Assembly (NCBI RefSeq): GCF_033807575.1
Contig: NC_084716.1
Location: forward strand, 6,696,001 to 6,760,000
Direction of reading: 5' to 3'
Source of the DNA: Cydia pomonella
Taxonomy: Eukaryota; Arthropoda; Insecta; Lepidoptera; Tortricidae
Length of the DNA: 64,000 bases
Every line of letters begins with the position of its first letter. Position 1 is the stretch's first letter. Position numbers and translations under genes: made by a program. Below, one piece after another: positions 9,682-20,408 of this stretch. A model generated the notes under the pieces. It was not told the origin of the DNA. It ran no database searches and saw only the letters and a list, made by a program, of their open reading frames with translations.

Positions 9682-10440
9682 AAATACATTAGTATTCATT
9701 GTAGTTATTTAATTGTATTATTGTTAGAAATAGAACATAAGTATATTCTGAAAAAAAAAATTAAAGACTTCAAAATTGCCAAAAAGCCCTGTTTTAGAAC
9801 ATTTTCGACTATGGCAACAAACGGCTGAATCTTTTTTCTCCTAACCTGTAGGCAATGTTGACTTTTCTAACACTGTACTTTTGAAAAAACCGGGACCATC
9901 CATCTTTCAAGCTGTCTAATATGGCACACTTTTCAACAATGGTCATAGTTTTTACGTTTTGGGCACTAATAGATTAACTTTTTAATAGACTAACATACGA
10001 TTGAAATTGAATTAATCAGAATATTAATAGATTAAATTTCTCGATTAACTCTGTTGAAAGTTGACAGGCGGTTATTATAGCACGTAACAATATTTTTTGA
10101 TGTCTTCTAAAAAATTCCAACCCCTCCGGGGTTTAACTGTTTATAACTGGGAGCCCATGCGAGCTCACGAATATTTACATATTATGGATACTTCAAAACT
10201 AAAGAGCCCTACAAATTCTGCCCGCCAAAGTATGCCCCGCCAATGCGAATCCTTAAGAGAGTACAGAGGGTTAACAAATTCTGGTTGAGAATGACTAAGG
10301 GAGGCCCCAAATAGAATAGAAAGAAAAGCAATTAGGTATATGTATAGTTACACCATTTAATAAATATGTTGACAAGTAAAGAATTGTTTTCTTTTCCATC
10401 TCCCTCGGTCATAACCCCTGGTACGTGAATAAACACGGGA
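9682..10440. other. AT-rich stretch without recognisable gene
   Basis: No frame with family motifs and no clear repeat. A 63-codon frame at 10097-10288 shows nothing to support it. Confidence 0.5.
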
Positions 10441-10442
10441 TG

Positions 10443-10488
10443 AGAGGCGAGGCATGAAGTAAACGCAGAAAACCCATGCCTCGCCTCT
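10443..10488. repeat. Perfect 14-bp inverted repeat
   Basis: AGAGGCGAGGCATG (10443-10456) and its exact complement CATGCCTCGCCTCT (10475-10488), with an 18-nt loop. Could be a MITE core; no flanking duplication seen. Confidence 0.7.
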
Positions 10489-10715
10489 TACCCTGCCTAG
10501 GATAAGGATATCTTAGTATTAGATTTATATTGTATTAATTGTAAAACACATGATAAAATAATAAATGAGAACAGAGTCTGGAAAAGAAAAACCAGACAGA
10601 AAAAAGCAGAGGGAGGCGGAAAAAAAAACTTAGGTACGCGTATAATCATACGCTAAGCTACCCAATGATTGGCGCACAGTATCAGTAATGGTTTTCTAAG
10701 GAAAATCACTCGACT

Positions 10716-10925
10716 GCTGCCTTTAAAGGTAGGTACCTACCTACCTTTAAAGGCAGCCGCACCCTTGATAGGTGACGACTGTCGTATGCCGATTATTGGT
10801 AGGTGCCGACTATCCTTAGTTGTCGATTATTGGTAGGTACTCACTCTTGGTAGGCCTAGGTGCCAACTATTTATAGATTCCGACTATTGGTAGGTGTTGT
10901 CTATGGGAAGGTGCCGTCTAAGGAG
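10716..10925. repeat. 40-bp palindrome followed by degenerate short repeats
   Basis: GCTGCCTTTAAAGGTAGGTA and its near-exact complement meet at 10716-10756 with almost no loop. From 10765 to 10925, variants of CGATTATTGGTAGGTGC recur at 20-30-bp spacing (at least six), a decayed minisatellite. Confidence 0.6.
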
Positions 10926-11229
10926 TGGTTCAGTAAAAAAGTGGCAGTGAATTATCTAGTATTTATTTTTTACTAATTATGAAGTAGGTTATTTTTTTCA
11001 GTAATCTGTAGACAAAATAATACCTATATAATGACAATAAAGTCATATTGAGATATATTTGATTGTTTTAGTTTTCTCATTTTTATTGCAATGTACTTCG
11101 TAACTTTTTGTACAAAACAATTTGACAATTTTCAGCTGCCGTTTTCCATAGTGCCACACTTGAATTTCAATTTTCACAACTTGTTGTATGCTTTTAGGAA
11201 TATCATCTTTCGAGTAAATTATACCAATA

Positions 11230-11420
11230 AACTGGAGCAGGGCTCGGAAACCGGTTAAATTTCCAAACCGTTATCATTGGTTTTGCGCCAACAAAACCTT
11301 TTCTTTTCGGTTTCGTTCGTAAAACCGTTATTTTTAAACCGGTTTTTAGGGGAACGCTTTCATAAAGTTCTTGTTCGATTAACCGGTTTATAACAATAAA
11401 AACCGGTTTATTCCGACGTA
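11230..11420. repeat. AACCGG-rich repeated segment
   Basis: The hexamer AACCGG or its near variants appears about eight times in 190 bp, in both orientations (for example AAACCGGTT, ACCGGTTTA). Non-coding in appearance. Probably part of the 3' region of Harbinger copy 2 or a separate small repeat. Confidence 0.4.
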
Positions 11421-11539
11421 CGATAAACAAACTCCGTTTTCTTCAATTCTACATTTGTAACAAACTTCTGCTCCGGGAAAGACGTTCATTCAGTGCATTA
11501 AGTAGCCAGAGTGCAATAATATAGCTTCCTGCTTCAAAG

Positions 11540-11937
11540 GGCGCCTTTATTACTATATGCTTCCCATCGATAGCGCCACAACATCTGGGAAAGTTCCATT
11601 TATTTTGGCGACCGGTTTGGCCTAGTGGGTAGTGACCCTGCCTACGAAGCTGATGGTCCCGGGTTCAAATCCTGGTAAGGGCATTTATTCTTGTGATGAG
11701 CATGAATATTTGTTCCTGAGTCATGGGTGTTTTCTATGTATTTAAGTATTTATAAATATTTATATATTATATATACCTATCGTTGTCTAAGTACCCTCAA
11801 CACAAGCCTTATTGAGCTTACTGTGGGACTTAGTCAATTTGTGTAATAATGTCCTAAAATATTTATTATTATTATTATTATTATTTATTTTTGAAACCCT
11901 CTTCAATTTTCTTCCACTGGTTTTCATCGCTTGGAAC
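11540..11937 (-). pseudogene. Harbinger transposase exon 2, split by a SINE (copy 2)
   Basis: On the minus strand a CTGTTTCAG acceptor opens at 11937. The exon begins V-P-S-D, with K-I-E-E-G-F-K-N-K after it, is interrupted by the SINE at 11608-11892, and resumes W-N-F-P-R-C, then A-I-D-G-K-H-I-V-I-K-A-P. That last block holds the first catalytic Asp of the family. Homology stops near 11540, so the rest of the catalytic domain is missing. Partner of exon 1 at 12746-13114. Confidence 0.8.
11608..11892 (+). mobile_element. Full-length lepidopteran tRNA-derived SINE
   Basis: The head has an A box (TGGCCTAGTGGGTAGTGACC) and a B box (GGTTCAAATCC). The body continues to a LINE-like tail, GTCTAAGTACCCTCAACACA…TTATTGAGCTTACTGTGGG, and ends in (TTA)n. 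ATTTATTTT flanks it at 11598-11606 and again at 11883-11891, a likely 9-bp target-site duplication, though AT-rich. It interrupts a Harbinger transposase exon. Tail-only copies lie at about 25795-25885 and 53900-53990. Confidence 0.85.
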
Positions 11938-11974
11938 CTGAAACAGAAATTTTAATAATGAACATACTTTTCAG

Positions 11975-12805
11975 AACTCAGCGAAGACTGCGATGAAAGG
12001 GATCGCTTCAGGTGTCGATGAGTCTACCAGCCAGGTAGTTCCAGGTTCTAGCCAAGATTCTCAAGATACCCCCATTATACAAGAAAAAGAAGCTGCTAAG
12101 AAACCTGTGTATAGTCGCTAAAGGAACATCAAATGCTTAGAAAGTTTAGTGAACAAAGTCAAAGCTGTTGGAGAGATGGTTCAAACTCCAATGGCAAATA
12201 ACGACAATGAGTTCGATATTTTTGGGAGGAGTGTCGCTGCACAATTGAATGCCATGCCTCTTATGCTGGCATTACGAGCGCAATCACATATTCAAATTTA
12301 TTTAACATCTGTTCGGATGCATTCAATAGCAAACCCGTTAAACCTACAAGCTTATTCCCCTCCCCCTCCATCTCACACGACATATATTTCTGTACCTTCG
12401 CCAACGATAAATAGCTCCGTTTCAGGAGTTTCTATGAACAATAATAGAGAAAACATAGAAGTACATTCTCCTCCAGCAGTGTCACCAACATATCATATAC
12501 CTTCAACAGTGGACATAAATAGCTCCGTTTCAGGAGTTTCTATGGACAATAATAGAGAAAACATAGAAGTACATTCTCCTCCAGCAGCGTCACCAACATA
12601 TCATATACCTTCAACAGTGGACATAAATAGCTCCGTTTCAGGACCAACCTTGGATACTTATGATGATGATGATGATAACGTACCTCCTGTTTTTTTTAAC
12701 ATAATAAATACACTATTCACATATTATGATTTTTTTATTTCTTACCTGTATATAATCCTTGAGGGCTTCATAAATCGCATCACATACTTCAGAAATCATC
12801 GTTGA
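11975..12805 (+). pseudogene. MADF/BESS partner protein, second exon (Harbinger copy 2)
   Basis: Opens after CTTTTCAG. The frame runs from N-S-A-K-T-A-M through one premature stop (TAA, 12119-12121). It then continues into a BESS-like segment, N-E-F-D-I-F-G-R-S-V-A-A-Q-L. Next come three 36-residue repeats, exactly 108 bp apart (starts 12407, 12515, 12623), each with I-N-S-S-V-S-G and H-S-P-P-A. An acidic run (Y-D-D-D-D-D) closes the likely coding part near 12690. The end of the frame overlaps transposase exon 1 on the other strand. The first (MADF) exon is absent. Confidence 0.7.
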
Positions 12806-13114
12806 TATGCTAGCTTTTGATACTCTGAACATGTGTGCTAAAGTACGCAAACTGCTTCCATTAGCAAGCATGTACAATACAATTTGTAATTTAAATTTTG
12901 CTGGTCAAGCAAATCTCATGAACGTATCCGACCTCTGAACCGCCGGCGTAATTTTATCTAATAAAAACAGAAATGAGGGCTCACTCATTCGTAACGCATA
13001 TTTATATTCAACTGGGTCTTCTACAGACAATTCCATTAGAAGGTTACTGCTGGTACCAAGTTCATTTCTTCTAGCAATCCACTTTCTTTCCCATATGCGT
13101 TTGGGTCTATTCAT
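12746..13114 (-). pseudogene. Harbinger transposase exon 1 (copy 2)
   Basis: From an ATG at 13114 (M-N-R-P-K-R-I-W-E-R-K-W) through L-M-E-L-S-V-E-D-P and F-L-F-L-L-D-K-I-T-P to the helix-turn-helix-like V-S-K-A-S-I-S-T-M-I and E-A-L-K-D-Y-I-Q. It ends at a GTAAG donor (12745). There is one in-frame stop, TGA at 12905-12907. The intron (11938-12745) contains the partner gene's second exon on the opposite strand. Dead copy with otherwise good family signature. Confidence 0.82.
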
Positions 13115-13840
13115 TTCTATTAATATATCATTTTCAATGTGTTGTGAAAGTATTGATACTATTTCTCTTATTACGTACGTAATTTGGTATTAAATAATTC
13201 AACGTCCATTTTCTGGATTAAAAACAACTGTTTCGGAGGAATAAAACAACCGACGCGACTGGTCTTCCTCTCGGAACGGCAACTTATTACTACTCACTCG
13301 CCTACGGTTGGACGCTAATTACAACTTACTACTTATTACTTAACTGACTAATTTCTTAACTCGCTACTGTACTTATTGAAATGTAAATCGGGCTTAAATG
13401 TACTAAGATCTCAAAAAAATCTATTAACGATATTTCTAACGTCAAAGTGACATTGGTCGGCCGAATCGTGCTGCTTCTGTCAATTATACGACATACAAAC
13501 GATATCTAATTGAGAACTTATCTAAACCAGAACTTATCGTTCTCTTATCTTTTCCGTATTGCATTCTTCGAATAGGGCCGCTGATAGGAACGAGTGGAAC
13601 AGGAAGGAGGAGGCATATGTCCGAAAATGGACAGCCCAATATATACCTAGGTATAAGAAATATAGACATATAATGAAACAACAATAAATTAATATCTTAT
13701 GCTATTGCTATTTCTATTGTTATAAATACAAATAATCAAAATCATACATTGTACTAATTAAACTTGCAATCGAAATAATAGATTATTATGATATTATTTT
13801 AATGTATTTAATATATCGATGCATGGAATGTTAATAATGT
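13115..13840. other. Flank of Harbinger copy 2, no gene seen
   Basis: AT-rich. Short frames only. A terminal inverted repeat for copy 2 could not be identified. Confidence 0.45.
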
Positions 13841-13879
13841 AATCTATTGGAAATAAATGGCTTAATTATTATTATTGTG

Positions 13880-14240
13880 TATATGTCTTTCCATATCTCG
13901 GGACCATGGGGTCCCGGACCTTTGGGAGGCATGCGTGGAGCCGAAGCCAACAGCGCTGAGTCCCTTTTAGACCATGTTTCCTGTGTGGGTCCAAAATCAT
14001 TAAACAAAATATCTTTGCATTGTCGCATAGATTAATACGTTCTTTACTACATTTGTTTTCGCAAGTATTGTTGCTCCAACGAATTATACTTGTTTGTTCG
14101 CCGTTTAGTGTCACAGAAGCTGTACAATACTTTTGTAGGGACACATTGTAACAAGAATGCTGACAACGTATTCTAGATGCAAGCCGCGAGGCGCGGGGCT
14201 CGCCACCGCCAGTTGTTTCCCGCCTTGCGACCTGCCCGGT
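13880..14240. other. GC-richer unassigned segment
   Basis: Starts with a palindromic GGGACCATGGGGTCCC (13899-13914), continues GGAGGCATGCGTGGAGCC, and later has GCGAGGCGCGGGGCTCGCC. No protein family is recognised in any frame. The base composition suggests the leader or tail of a retroelement. Confidence 0.35.
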
Positions 14241-14493
14241 AGTTCCCAAACGTGTAAACGTACTTGTTTACTAAATGTACTGATATAATTGGCCTTCAGT
14301 GTTAACCTCGTTTTGATATAACAATTGTGGAACTGTAAATAAACTTAAATTGACAATTTCAACCTTCTCATCCCGGAGTTTAATAGTGTTAGTTTGCCCA
14401 TACATTTGCCCATACATGACCCCGACAACGGGGCACACAAAGACTATAAATTTACAGTGCAGTGAAAGACCTGACTGTGACTGTGTTTGTAGT

Positions 14494-14812
14494 AGTAACT
14501 TAACGTAGTAAATTTGTTTTCTTAATTTAATTATATAGTTTGTTTAATTGTTGAAATAATGGCATGTAAGGGTATGAGAGATGTGAAATTTAAAATTAAA
14601 ATAATATATTCTTTTCAATTTAAATTTCGAAGGGCATGTAAGGGCAAAGTCGATTATTAGGTCGAACCATAGTAGTCTCATTCGATATTTAATAACACCG
14701 TTAGAGTAACAAGAACAGAGATATGTATAAACAGTAAGGTAAGAGTGAGACAGCGCTTTACAAATAAAAGACACTTCCAATATGTCGTTGTTTCAATAAT
14801 CAAATCCTTACA
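14494..14812 (+). repeat. Left 319-bp direct repeat (LTR-like)
   Basis: Identical to 17132-17450 apart from three single-base differences. It ends ...TCCTTACA. It contains AATAAAAG near the end. The start (AGTAACTTAACG) is not the canonical TG, so the true LTR boundary may be a few bases further left, where the two copies diverge. Confidence 0.75.
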
Positions 14813-15093
14813 TGGCGCTGCGGACAAGTGGCCTAAAACATGATTTAATCAGAAGAATTATCGAGGACAACAAAGCTAAATTACAGGACGGTACAATGGA
14901 AGCATTGAAGCAAGAAAAGGTACGTCGTACATCTCAAATTTTGGAAATGGAGTCCATGAGACAGCAAATTCGGGAACTACAAGCAAGTCGAGCACCGGTA
15001 TTAGACCAAGGTACGTCAGCGGAAGGTACAAATGCGACCTTAACCGAAGTTTTAACTCAATTGGCACAGACCCAAGAAATAATTGCACAATGA
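14812..15093 (+). pseudogene. Gag-like N-terminal fragment with SAP-like motif
   Basis: Frame A-L-R-T-S-G-L-K-H-D-L-I-R-R-I resembles a SAP-type nucleic-acid-binding helix found at the start of some Ty3/gypsy gag proteins. A coiled-coil-like stretch (M-E-S-M-R-Q-Q-I-R-E-L-Q) follows. The codons begin at the very edge of the left LTR, leaving no room for a leader. The frame is cut at about 15090, where integrase sequence begins in another frame. Confidence 0.6.
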
Positions 15094-16271
15094 TGTTAAA
15101 GCTTACACAAATGCTTGTATTATTTGTGCAAGTACCAATCGAAGAACAAAATTGGCTTATGGATTAATGGCCACAAGACCCATACCACACACACCTATGG
15201 AAGTAATATCAGCTGACCACATAGTAGCATTACCACAGACCACTTCAGGAAACATATACATGCTAGTACATAATAGACCATGCTACTAGGTACATAATGG
15301 CTAAGCCCACAAGTTCGTAATCTGCAAGTGATGTTATAGACACAATAGAAAAGGATATTATTTATGTATATGGTCCACCCTTGACATATATTTTAGACAA
15401 AGCCCCATGTTTTGTGAGTCAATCAACTCACGTGCAACGTTTCTTTACTAAATATGGAATACAACATCTGCCTACAACACCATACACGGCTCAGAGCAAC
15501 TGATTAATTGAAAGAGCAAATGCCACAATTATTGCAACTCTGACTAAAATGGCATTGGAAAATAGTACAGAGTGGGATAAGTTGTTGCCAAATACTTTAT
15601 TAGCAATAAACACATCAAGACAGAAGACAACAAAATATTCGCCATTTTATTTACTACACGGATATCATCCTAGAATACCACCAAATGAAATTCACATAGG
15701 CACTATTAAAGACAATATGGACCGGACACATCAGTTAGATTTATTATCAGAAGCAAGAACCATAGCTAACAAAAAAATAGAAGAGCAACATTGTAGAAAT
15801 AAAGTAAGATTTGACCTCAGAAAACTAGAACACAACTTCAAGGAGGATGAATATGTTTTATATGCATGGCCCCAACCACAAGATCACAAGTTGACACCAA
15901 AATACAAGGGACCATACAAAATAGTCAAAAAAATAGGATCAGTATGCTATGAGATACAGAATGTCAGACAACCCACACAGAAGAAAATAGTCCATGTACA
16001 ATTTTTAAAACCTTTAACACCACCGCCCCCTTTAGATTCTTTTTCAGCTTTTTCAGACACACAAAACGATGACCATATCAATAGTGACCAGTACAACAAT
16101 AATGACAGTGATGATGCAAACTACCATAGTGACCAGATGCAGGAGGATCATCAGACCACGGACTTGACAAACACACTGGATTATGATGGGACCAGTCATA
16201 CAGGAGGACGAAGGCAGTATGTAACCAATAGAGGACGCATCACTGAGAGACCATACAAGTATGATACTTAA
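15083..16271 (+). pseudogene. Ty3/gypsy integrase, disrupted
   Basis: Zinc-binding second half (C-I-I-C), then S-A-D-H-I-V (first Asp), and a degraded middle with stops around 15289-15500. The later part is open and includes N-A-T-I-I-A-T-L, L-L-A-I-N-T-S and the GPY/F-type Y-K-G-P-Y-K-I-V. It ends with an acidic Asn/Asp tail and the stop at 16271. Protease, reverse transcriptase and RNase H are all deleted between gag and here. Confidence 0.82.
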
Positions 16272-17131
16272 CCGGATTTGACAATATAAATATATGTATT
16301 TCTCTTATATTCCATGTTAATATATAATCTATGTACCAAAGAGTCTTAGATATCAAATTTTTTATCACAATTTAAAGTTTTTCAGTATAAAATTGCATAG
16401 TAAATTAAATAGGAAACACTCTAGTAATTCTATAAGTTTTTAAAAGTAACTCAGTTTCAAGTATGTAAAAAAAAAAGAAAGGAAAGAAAAGTCAGATTGC
16501 GAAGCGCCAGAGAGTGTAAATAGATAGAATTTGCTATAAATATGTACATACCTAGATTTAATTGTAAATAGGTCTGTAAGTAGGGTAATATTGTGAGAAG
16601 AAAAAGTAGAAAAAAAAACGAACACATTTGTATATCAATAATGAACTTAAACTAGTGCCGAATTGAAAAAGGAAAATTTGTACATAATGACTGAGATGTA
16701 GTTTTTTTTTAAATAAGAAAAAGGATATCACTTTATATAAATTTTGTATATAAAATGTAAGACATTAACTACAATTGCTGTATATATGTTGCTTAACAAA
16801 ATTAATAAAAAAAAAGATCAAAAAAATATTAAAAGCTAGAAAATGTATCAATAAAATGTGCTGTATAATTTTGCTTATAGTTTAAGGTCATGACACATTA
16901 AGGTCAGATGTAAATAAAATTAGCTTGGAAATGTGCGAAACAAAATTAATATGTAAATAATGTTGATTTGATCAAAGAAGTGTAACAGTAGAGTATACTA
17001 ACATATTTCTCATTTATATAAAGTTGCAATTTCAAGTTCGTTTTGTCAAGTAAAGTTTCAGTAATTTAGAGTTGTATAACGTTGTTAATGTAAAAGTCGT
17101 TTCAGCTTCAGGCCCGCCCAAATAAAATGGA
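16272..17131. other. 3' non-coding part of the deleted gypsy element
   Basis: Very AT-rich, with runs of A and no reading frame. It lies between the integrase stop and the right LTR. A weak purine run (AAATAAAATGGAAG, 17119-17132) is the only polypurine-tract candidate. Confidence 0.5.
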
Positions 17132-17450
17132 AGTAACTTAACGTAGTAAATTTGTTTTCTTAATTTAATTATATAGTTTGTTTAATTGTTGAAATAATGG
17201 CATGTAAGGGTATGAGAGATGTGAAATTTAAAATTAAAATAATATATTCTTTTCAATTTAAATTTCAAAGGGCATGTAAGGGCAAAGTCGATTATTAGGT
17301 CGAACCATAGTAGTCTCATTCGATATTTAATAACACCGTTAGAGTAACAAGAATAGAGATATGTATAAACAGTAAGGTAAGAGTGAGACAGCGCTTTACA
17401 AATAAAAGACACTTCCAATATGTCGTTGTTTCAATAATCAAGTCCTTACA
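17132..17450 (+). repeat. Right 319-bp direct repeat (LTR-like)
   Basis: Partner of 14494-14812, about 99% identical. It ends TCCTTACA, followed by TGTTT. A TGTTT also occurs at 14484-14488 just before the left copy, a possible 5-bp target duplication, though the boundary is uncertain. Confidence 0.75.
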
Positions 17451-17554
17451 TGTTTAACCAAACCGAATTTATATTTTTAACCGCGTATTGGCGGCAACTC
17501 ACTTTGCGGGAACTAACCGGGGCAGGGAAATAAAGCCGTTGAAAATGGAAAACG

Positions 17555-18175
17555 GTGCTGGCGGATTACCCGGCGTCACTGAGCCACAGCGAGCCGAGAC
17601 GTGAGACAAGCACCTCTGCTGAAAGCAGCTTGCATGCTTTGACAGATCTTACTGCGAGTCGTCTATCAATGCACCTAGAAGAGGTCCTTATAACAATACA
17701 GGAGCAAAAACGAGAGAACCTTAAATTGATTTGTATATGGGGATGTTTCGGATCTCAGCATTCTCAGCAATCAAAATTCAAACAAAAATTTGAAAACGAC
17801 GCAGACTCAGGTGCGAATATCTTTCTAAGTTGATTTATCCCTTTGAGGCTTGTCTGTGGTAAAGATGAGCAGAAAATTTTATGGGAAACTCCTAAACCAT
17901 CTTCTCCACGATTTTGCAGGCTACTTTGATTCAGATTTGTAAAATAAAGTACCGATGTAAATGAAGAAGAAATAATCATATGAGAACAACTGCTAATCAT
18001 TTAACCCCAAACGAGGTGATATTGAAGGAGAATTAATTTGTGATTAAACATATTTTCATCATGATAATGGTTGATGGTAAGGTTTGCAACGCTGCCACTG
18101 GAACGAAGTCCACAAGTCGCTGTTTCATATGCGGTGTAACCTCTTCGGAATTTAACAACCTCGATTTAAATAAAG
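17555..18175 (+). pseudogene. Transib (RAG1-like) transposase fragment
   Basis: Family landmarks in order: L-E-E-V-L, then G-C-F-G-S…K-F-K-Q-K-F, I-P-L-R-L-V-C-G, P-S-S-P-R-F-C-R, M-V-D-G-K-V-C-N-A-A, and a Cys pair R-C-F-I-C-G followed by E-F-N-N-L-D. Transib is the DNA transposon family from which RAG1 of vertebrate immunity derives. Frameshifts and stops (after base 17830 and around 17920-17960) kill the frame. The position where I expect the first catalytic Asp (G-x-D-G-S) reads Phe here. Assignment is from motif memory. Confidence 0.65.
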
Positions 18176-18565
18176 ACATACATTCTGACATTTTGCCATA
18201 GACAATTTGAATCTTGCGCCTTTTTATACTGACAAAGTAGGTTTGCCAGAGTATAGTGCGTGCTTGTCTGCGTGTGTGGTGTTCAGAGGAACACTAACAT
18301 TCAAACCAAAACATCACAGTATTTATATTTAATTTAGACTATTTTGTTTTTTCAGGCGAACATCAACTTGCAATCGAAAAACATCAATAATACTAATACG
18401 CCTAATGGAGAAGGTATTTTGCAAGACAGAGGAGACCAAAATATATTATCAGAAAAAATTGACACAAAAATTAATATGATTCATAATCAAAATCAAATTA
18501 TAGAAAATATGGCAAATAGCAGACATCACTGAAAAACTTTCAAGAAACGAACATCAACCAGCCAA

Positions 18566-18868
18566 GTGCGAATCGGACTCGCGTTTCAAGGATTCCGATT
18601 CACACAAGTTTTAAACATGTTTTCTTTTGTACGTGAAACACCCGATAATCAAGATGAAGAAGATGATCAAGTGGACAAAGCCGAATCACCACCAACAATT
18701 CAAAAAGCCCTAGATGCCGCTAAGTTGGTAGAATTTTTTTTGTTGTTCAATCAAGACGATTCCACCACATATCTAGATATGAATAGAATACATAAAATAA
18801 TACAAAACAATTACTGGCATAGCAAAAAACGTCAGACAAAGTTATCAGACTATATGTGTAAACAATAA
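18566..18868 (+). pseudogene. Tigger/pogo transposase C-terminus (fragment 2)
   Basis: An acidic stretch (D-E-E-D-D-Q), A-L-D-A-A-K-L-V-E-F-F and the closing K-R-Q-T-K-L-S-D-Y-M give the end of a Tigger-type transposase, stop at 18866-18868. The first ~35 codons overlap a fragment of the lepidopteran repeat (CCAAGTGCGAATCGGACTCGCG, 18561-18582), so the true transposase part starts near 18600. A terminal inverted repeat lies at 18990-19013. Confidence 0.65.
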
Positions 18869-18954
18869 TTTATAAGCATTTATTATCTAAGATATACATA
18901 TTAAAAATTCTTGTTAATTTGGTTGTTTTTTTGTTCACTCCATATAACGATAAC

Positions 18955-19013
18955 TCTCTATAATGACAAAAAATGCTCAGTCCCTTGAGTTCCGTTATAA
19001 AGAGTTTACACTA
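18955..19013 (+). repeat. Tigger 3' end, CTCTTTATAAC-type inverted repeat
   Basis: CTCAGTCCCTTGAGTTCCG then TTATAAAGAGTTTACACTA, ending next to TA. Also contains an inner pair, AACTCTCTATAATG versus GTTATAAAGAGTT. Follows the fragment-2 stop by about 100 bp. Confidence 0.45.
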
Positions 19014-19232
19014 TATATAAACAAAAAAAAACATTCATTAAAAATTTCAGCAAAAAAAAAAAGTCCAGAACCATGTATGTAATAAATTAAAAATTATACA
19101 TTAAGTGAGGTAAAATTGGAATACACACCAGAATAGTTTAAAAACACACAAAAAAAAAACAACCAATATGCACTCCTCAAAATGACCAAATCACACAAAA
19201 ACCGCACTTCCAAAACAACACGTCACAACATA

Positions 19233-19572
19233 TTATCGGCCAAACTCCTCCAACACCACCACCCAGTCCACACGCCGCCAAACCACATGCCAAAACATTC
19301 GCCTAGGTGACAGGGAGTAGCTCATACCGAGCAACTCCCCGTCTGCGGCAAAAACAAGCAACCATAGGCAGGGCAGCTCGAACAAATCGGGAGATGGCTC
19401 CAGTGGACACAACACGGGGTGTCCCACAGGAGCCTCGAAAACGCACACGTACTCCTCCTGCCCATCCATGAGCAGCCTTCTTAAACAGTAAAACAGCCGC
19501 ACACCGTGCAGCTCGGTGAACAATGTACACCTCTCCAGAAACCGAGTACAGGATTGGGTCCACAGCAGCCAT
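19233..19572 (-). pseudogene. Unrecognised GC-rich coding-like segment, two frames
   Basis: On the minus strand an ATG at 19572 opens M-A-A-V-D-P-I-L-Y-S-V-S-G-E-V. A second frame shifted by one base (ending 19233) carries G-V-R-L-F-Y-C-L-R-R-L-L-M and P-V-G-H-P-V-L-C-P-L. Joined, they would make one ~110-residue protein with one frameshift. It is GC-rich in very AT-rich surroundings. Family unknown. A chance overlap of open frames cannot be excluded. Confidence 0.25.
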
Positions 19573-19599
19573 TTCAGTAATAAAATAAAATAAAGCTTA

Positions 19600-20405
19600 G
19601 ACGATTAATCACTGCAGTCCAGAGTGATAATGAGCAAACAATTACGAACCCAATAAAATAACTCCAAAAAGAAACACGAGCTCAATGGCAAATCCCGGTA
19701 ATCAAGTAACACCATCCAAATGAGGAATCACCGTCATCATAATTCGAGATGAAACCTTAGTAAGACCTCTTGCAAACACAAACGCAATAAACAATGCCAC
19801 CAATGACATAGTAAAACATAATCAAACAATACATAAGCGGAAAATATAGAGCATTAGGTAACAACCACAAACGCCACACAACATTCAAACAAATACATTA
19901 AAATTAAAATAAATAACTAAATATATAAATAAATAAGTATTCGACAAATAATAATTTAGTCCCTAATATGTTAAAATTTCTTTTAGTTTCATAATATAGT
20001 ATATAGTTTAATAAGTTCCTTGTGAATAAACGACTAATAATAACGATAATTAGTTGATAAAAAAAAACAATGCAATTACATTCGCTGTTACTAAGTATAA
20101 TATAAGATTACCCATAAGTATAACACCTACTGTTCCCAGTTGGCCCTTAAAAAAAATTAATAAAAATAATCCAGTTCAATCATAGGCATGTAACAAAAAT
20201 AGACAACCAATGTATAAGTGTAACGCTGACAAAAATAAACATATATATGTATATATAAACTTGAACTACACTATTATAGTAAATATAAATATGTTGTCTT
20301 ATATAAGAAAGACCTTCTTGAGATAATACATAGGTAATAGTAACTTAATATAAATATTTGATTTATACTATAAAAAAATACTTCTAAATTCCTGTACTAC
20401 TTAAT
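19600..20405. other. AT-rich non-coding stretch
   Basis: No family motif. Short AT dinucleotide runs near 20245. Could be flank of the element at 19233 or plain intergenic DNA. Confidence 0.5.
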
Positions 20406-20408
20406 ATA

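Noticed and set aside
11608..11692. tRNA gene on the plus strand
   Set aside because: Same reasoning; it continues into a SINE body and is flanked by a short target duplication.
13484..13684. Minus-strand 66-codon frame
   Set aside because: No motif, no splice or start support, AT-rich background.
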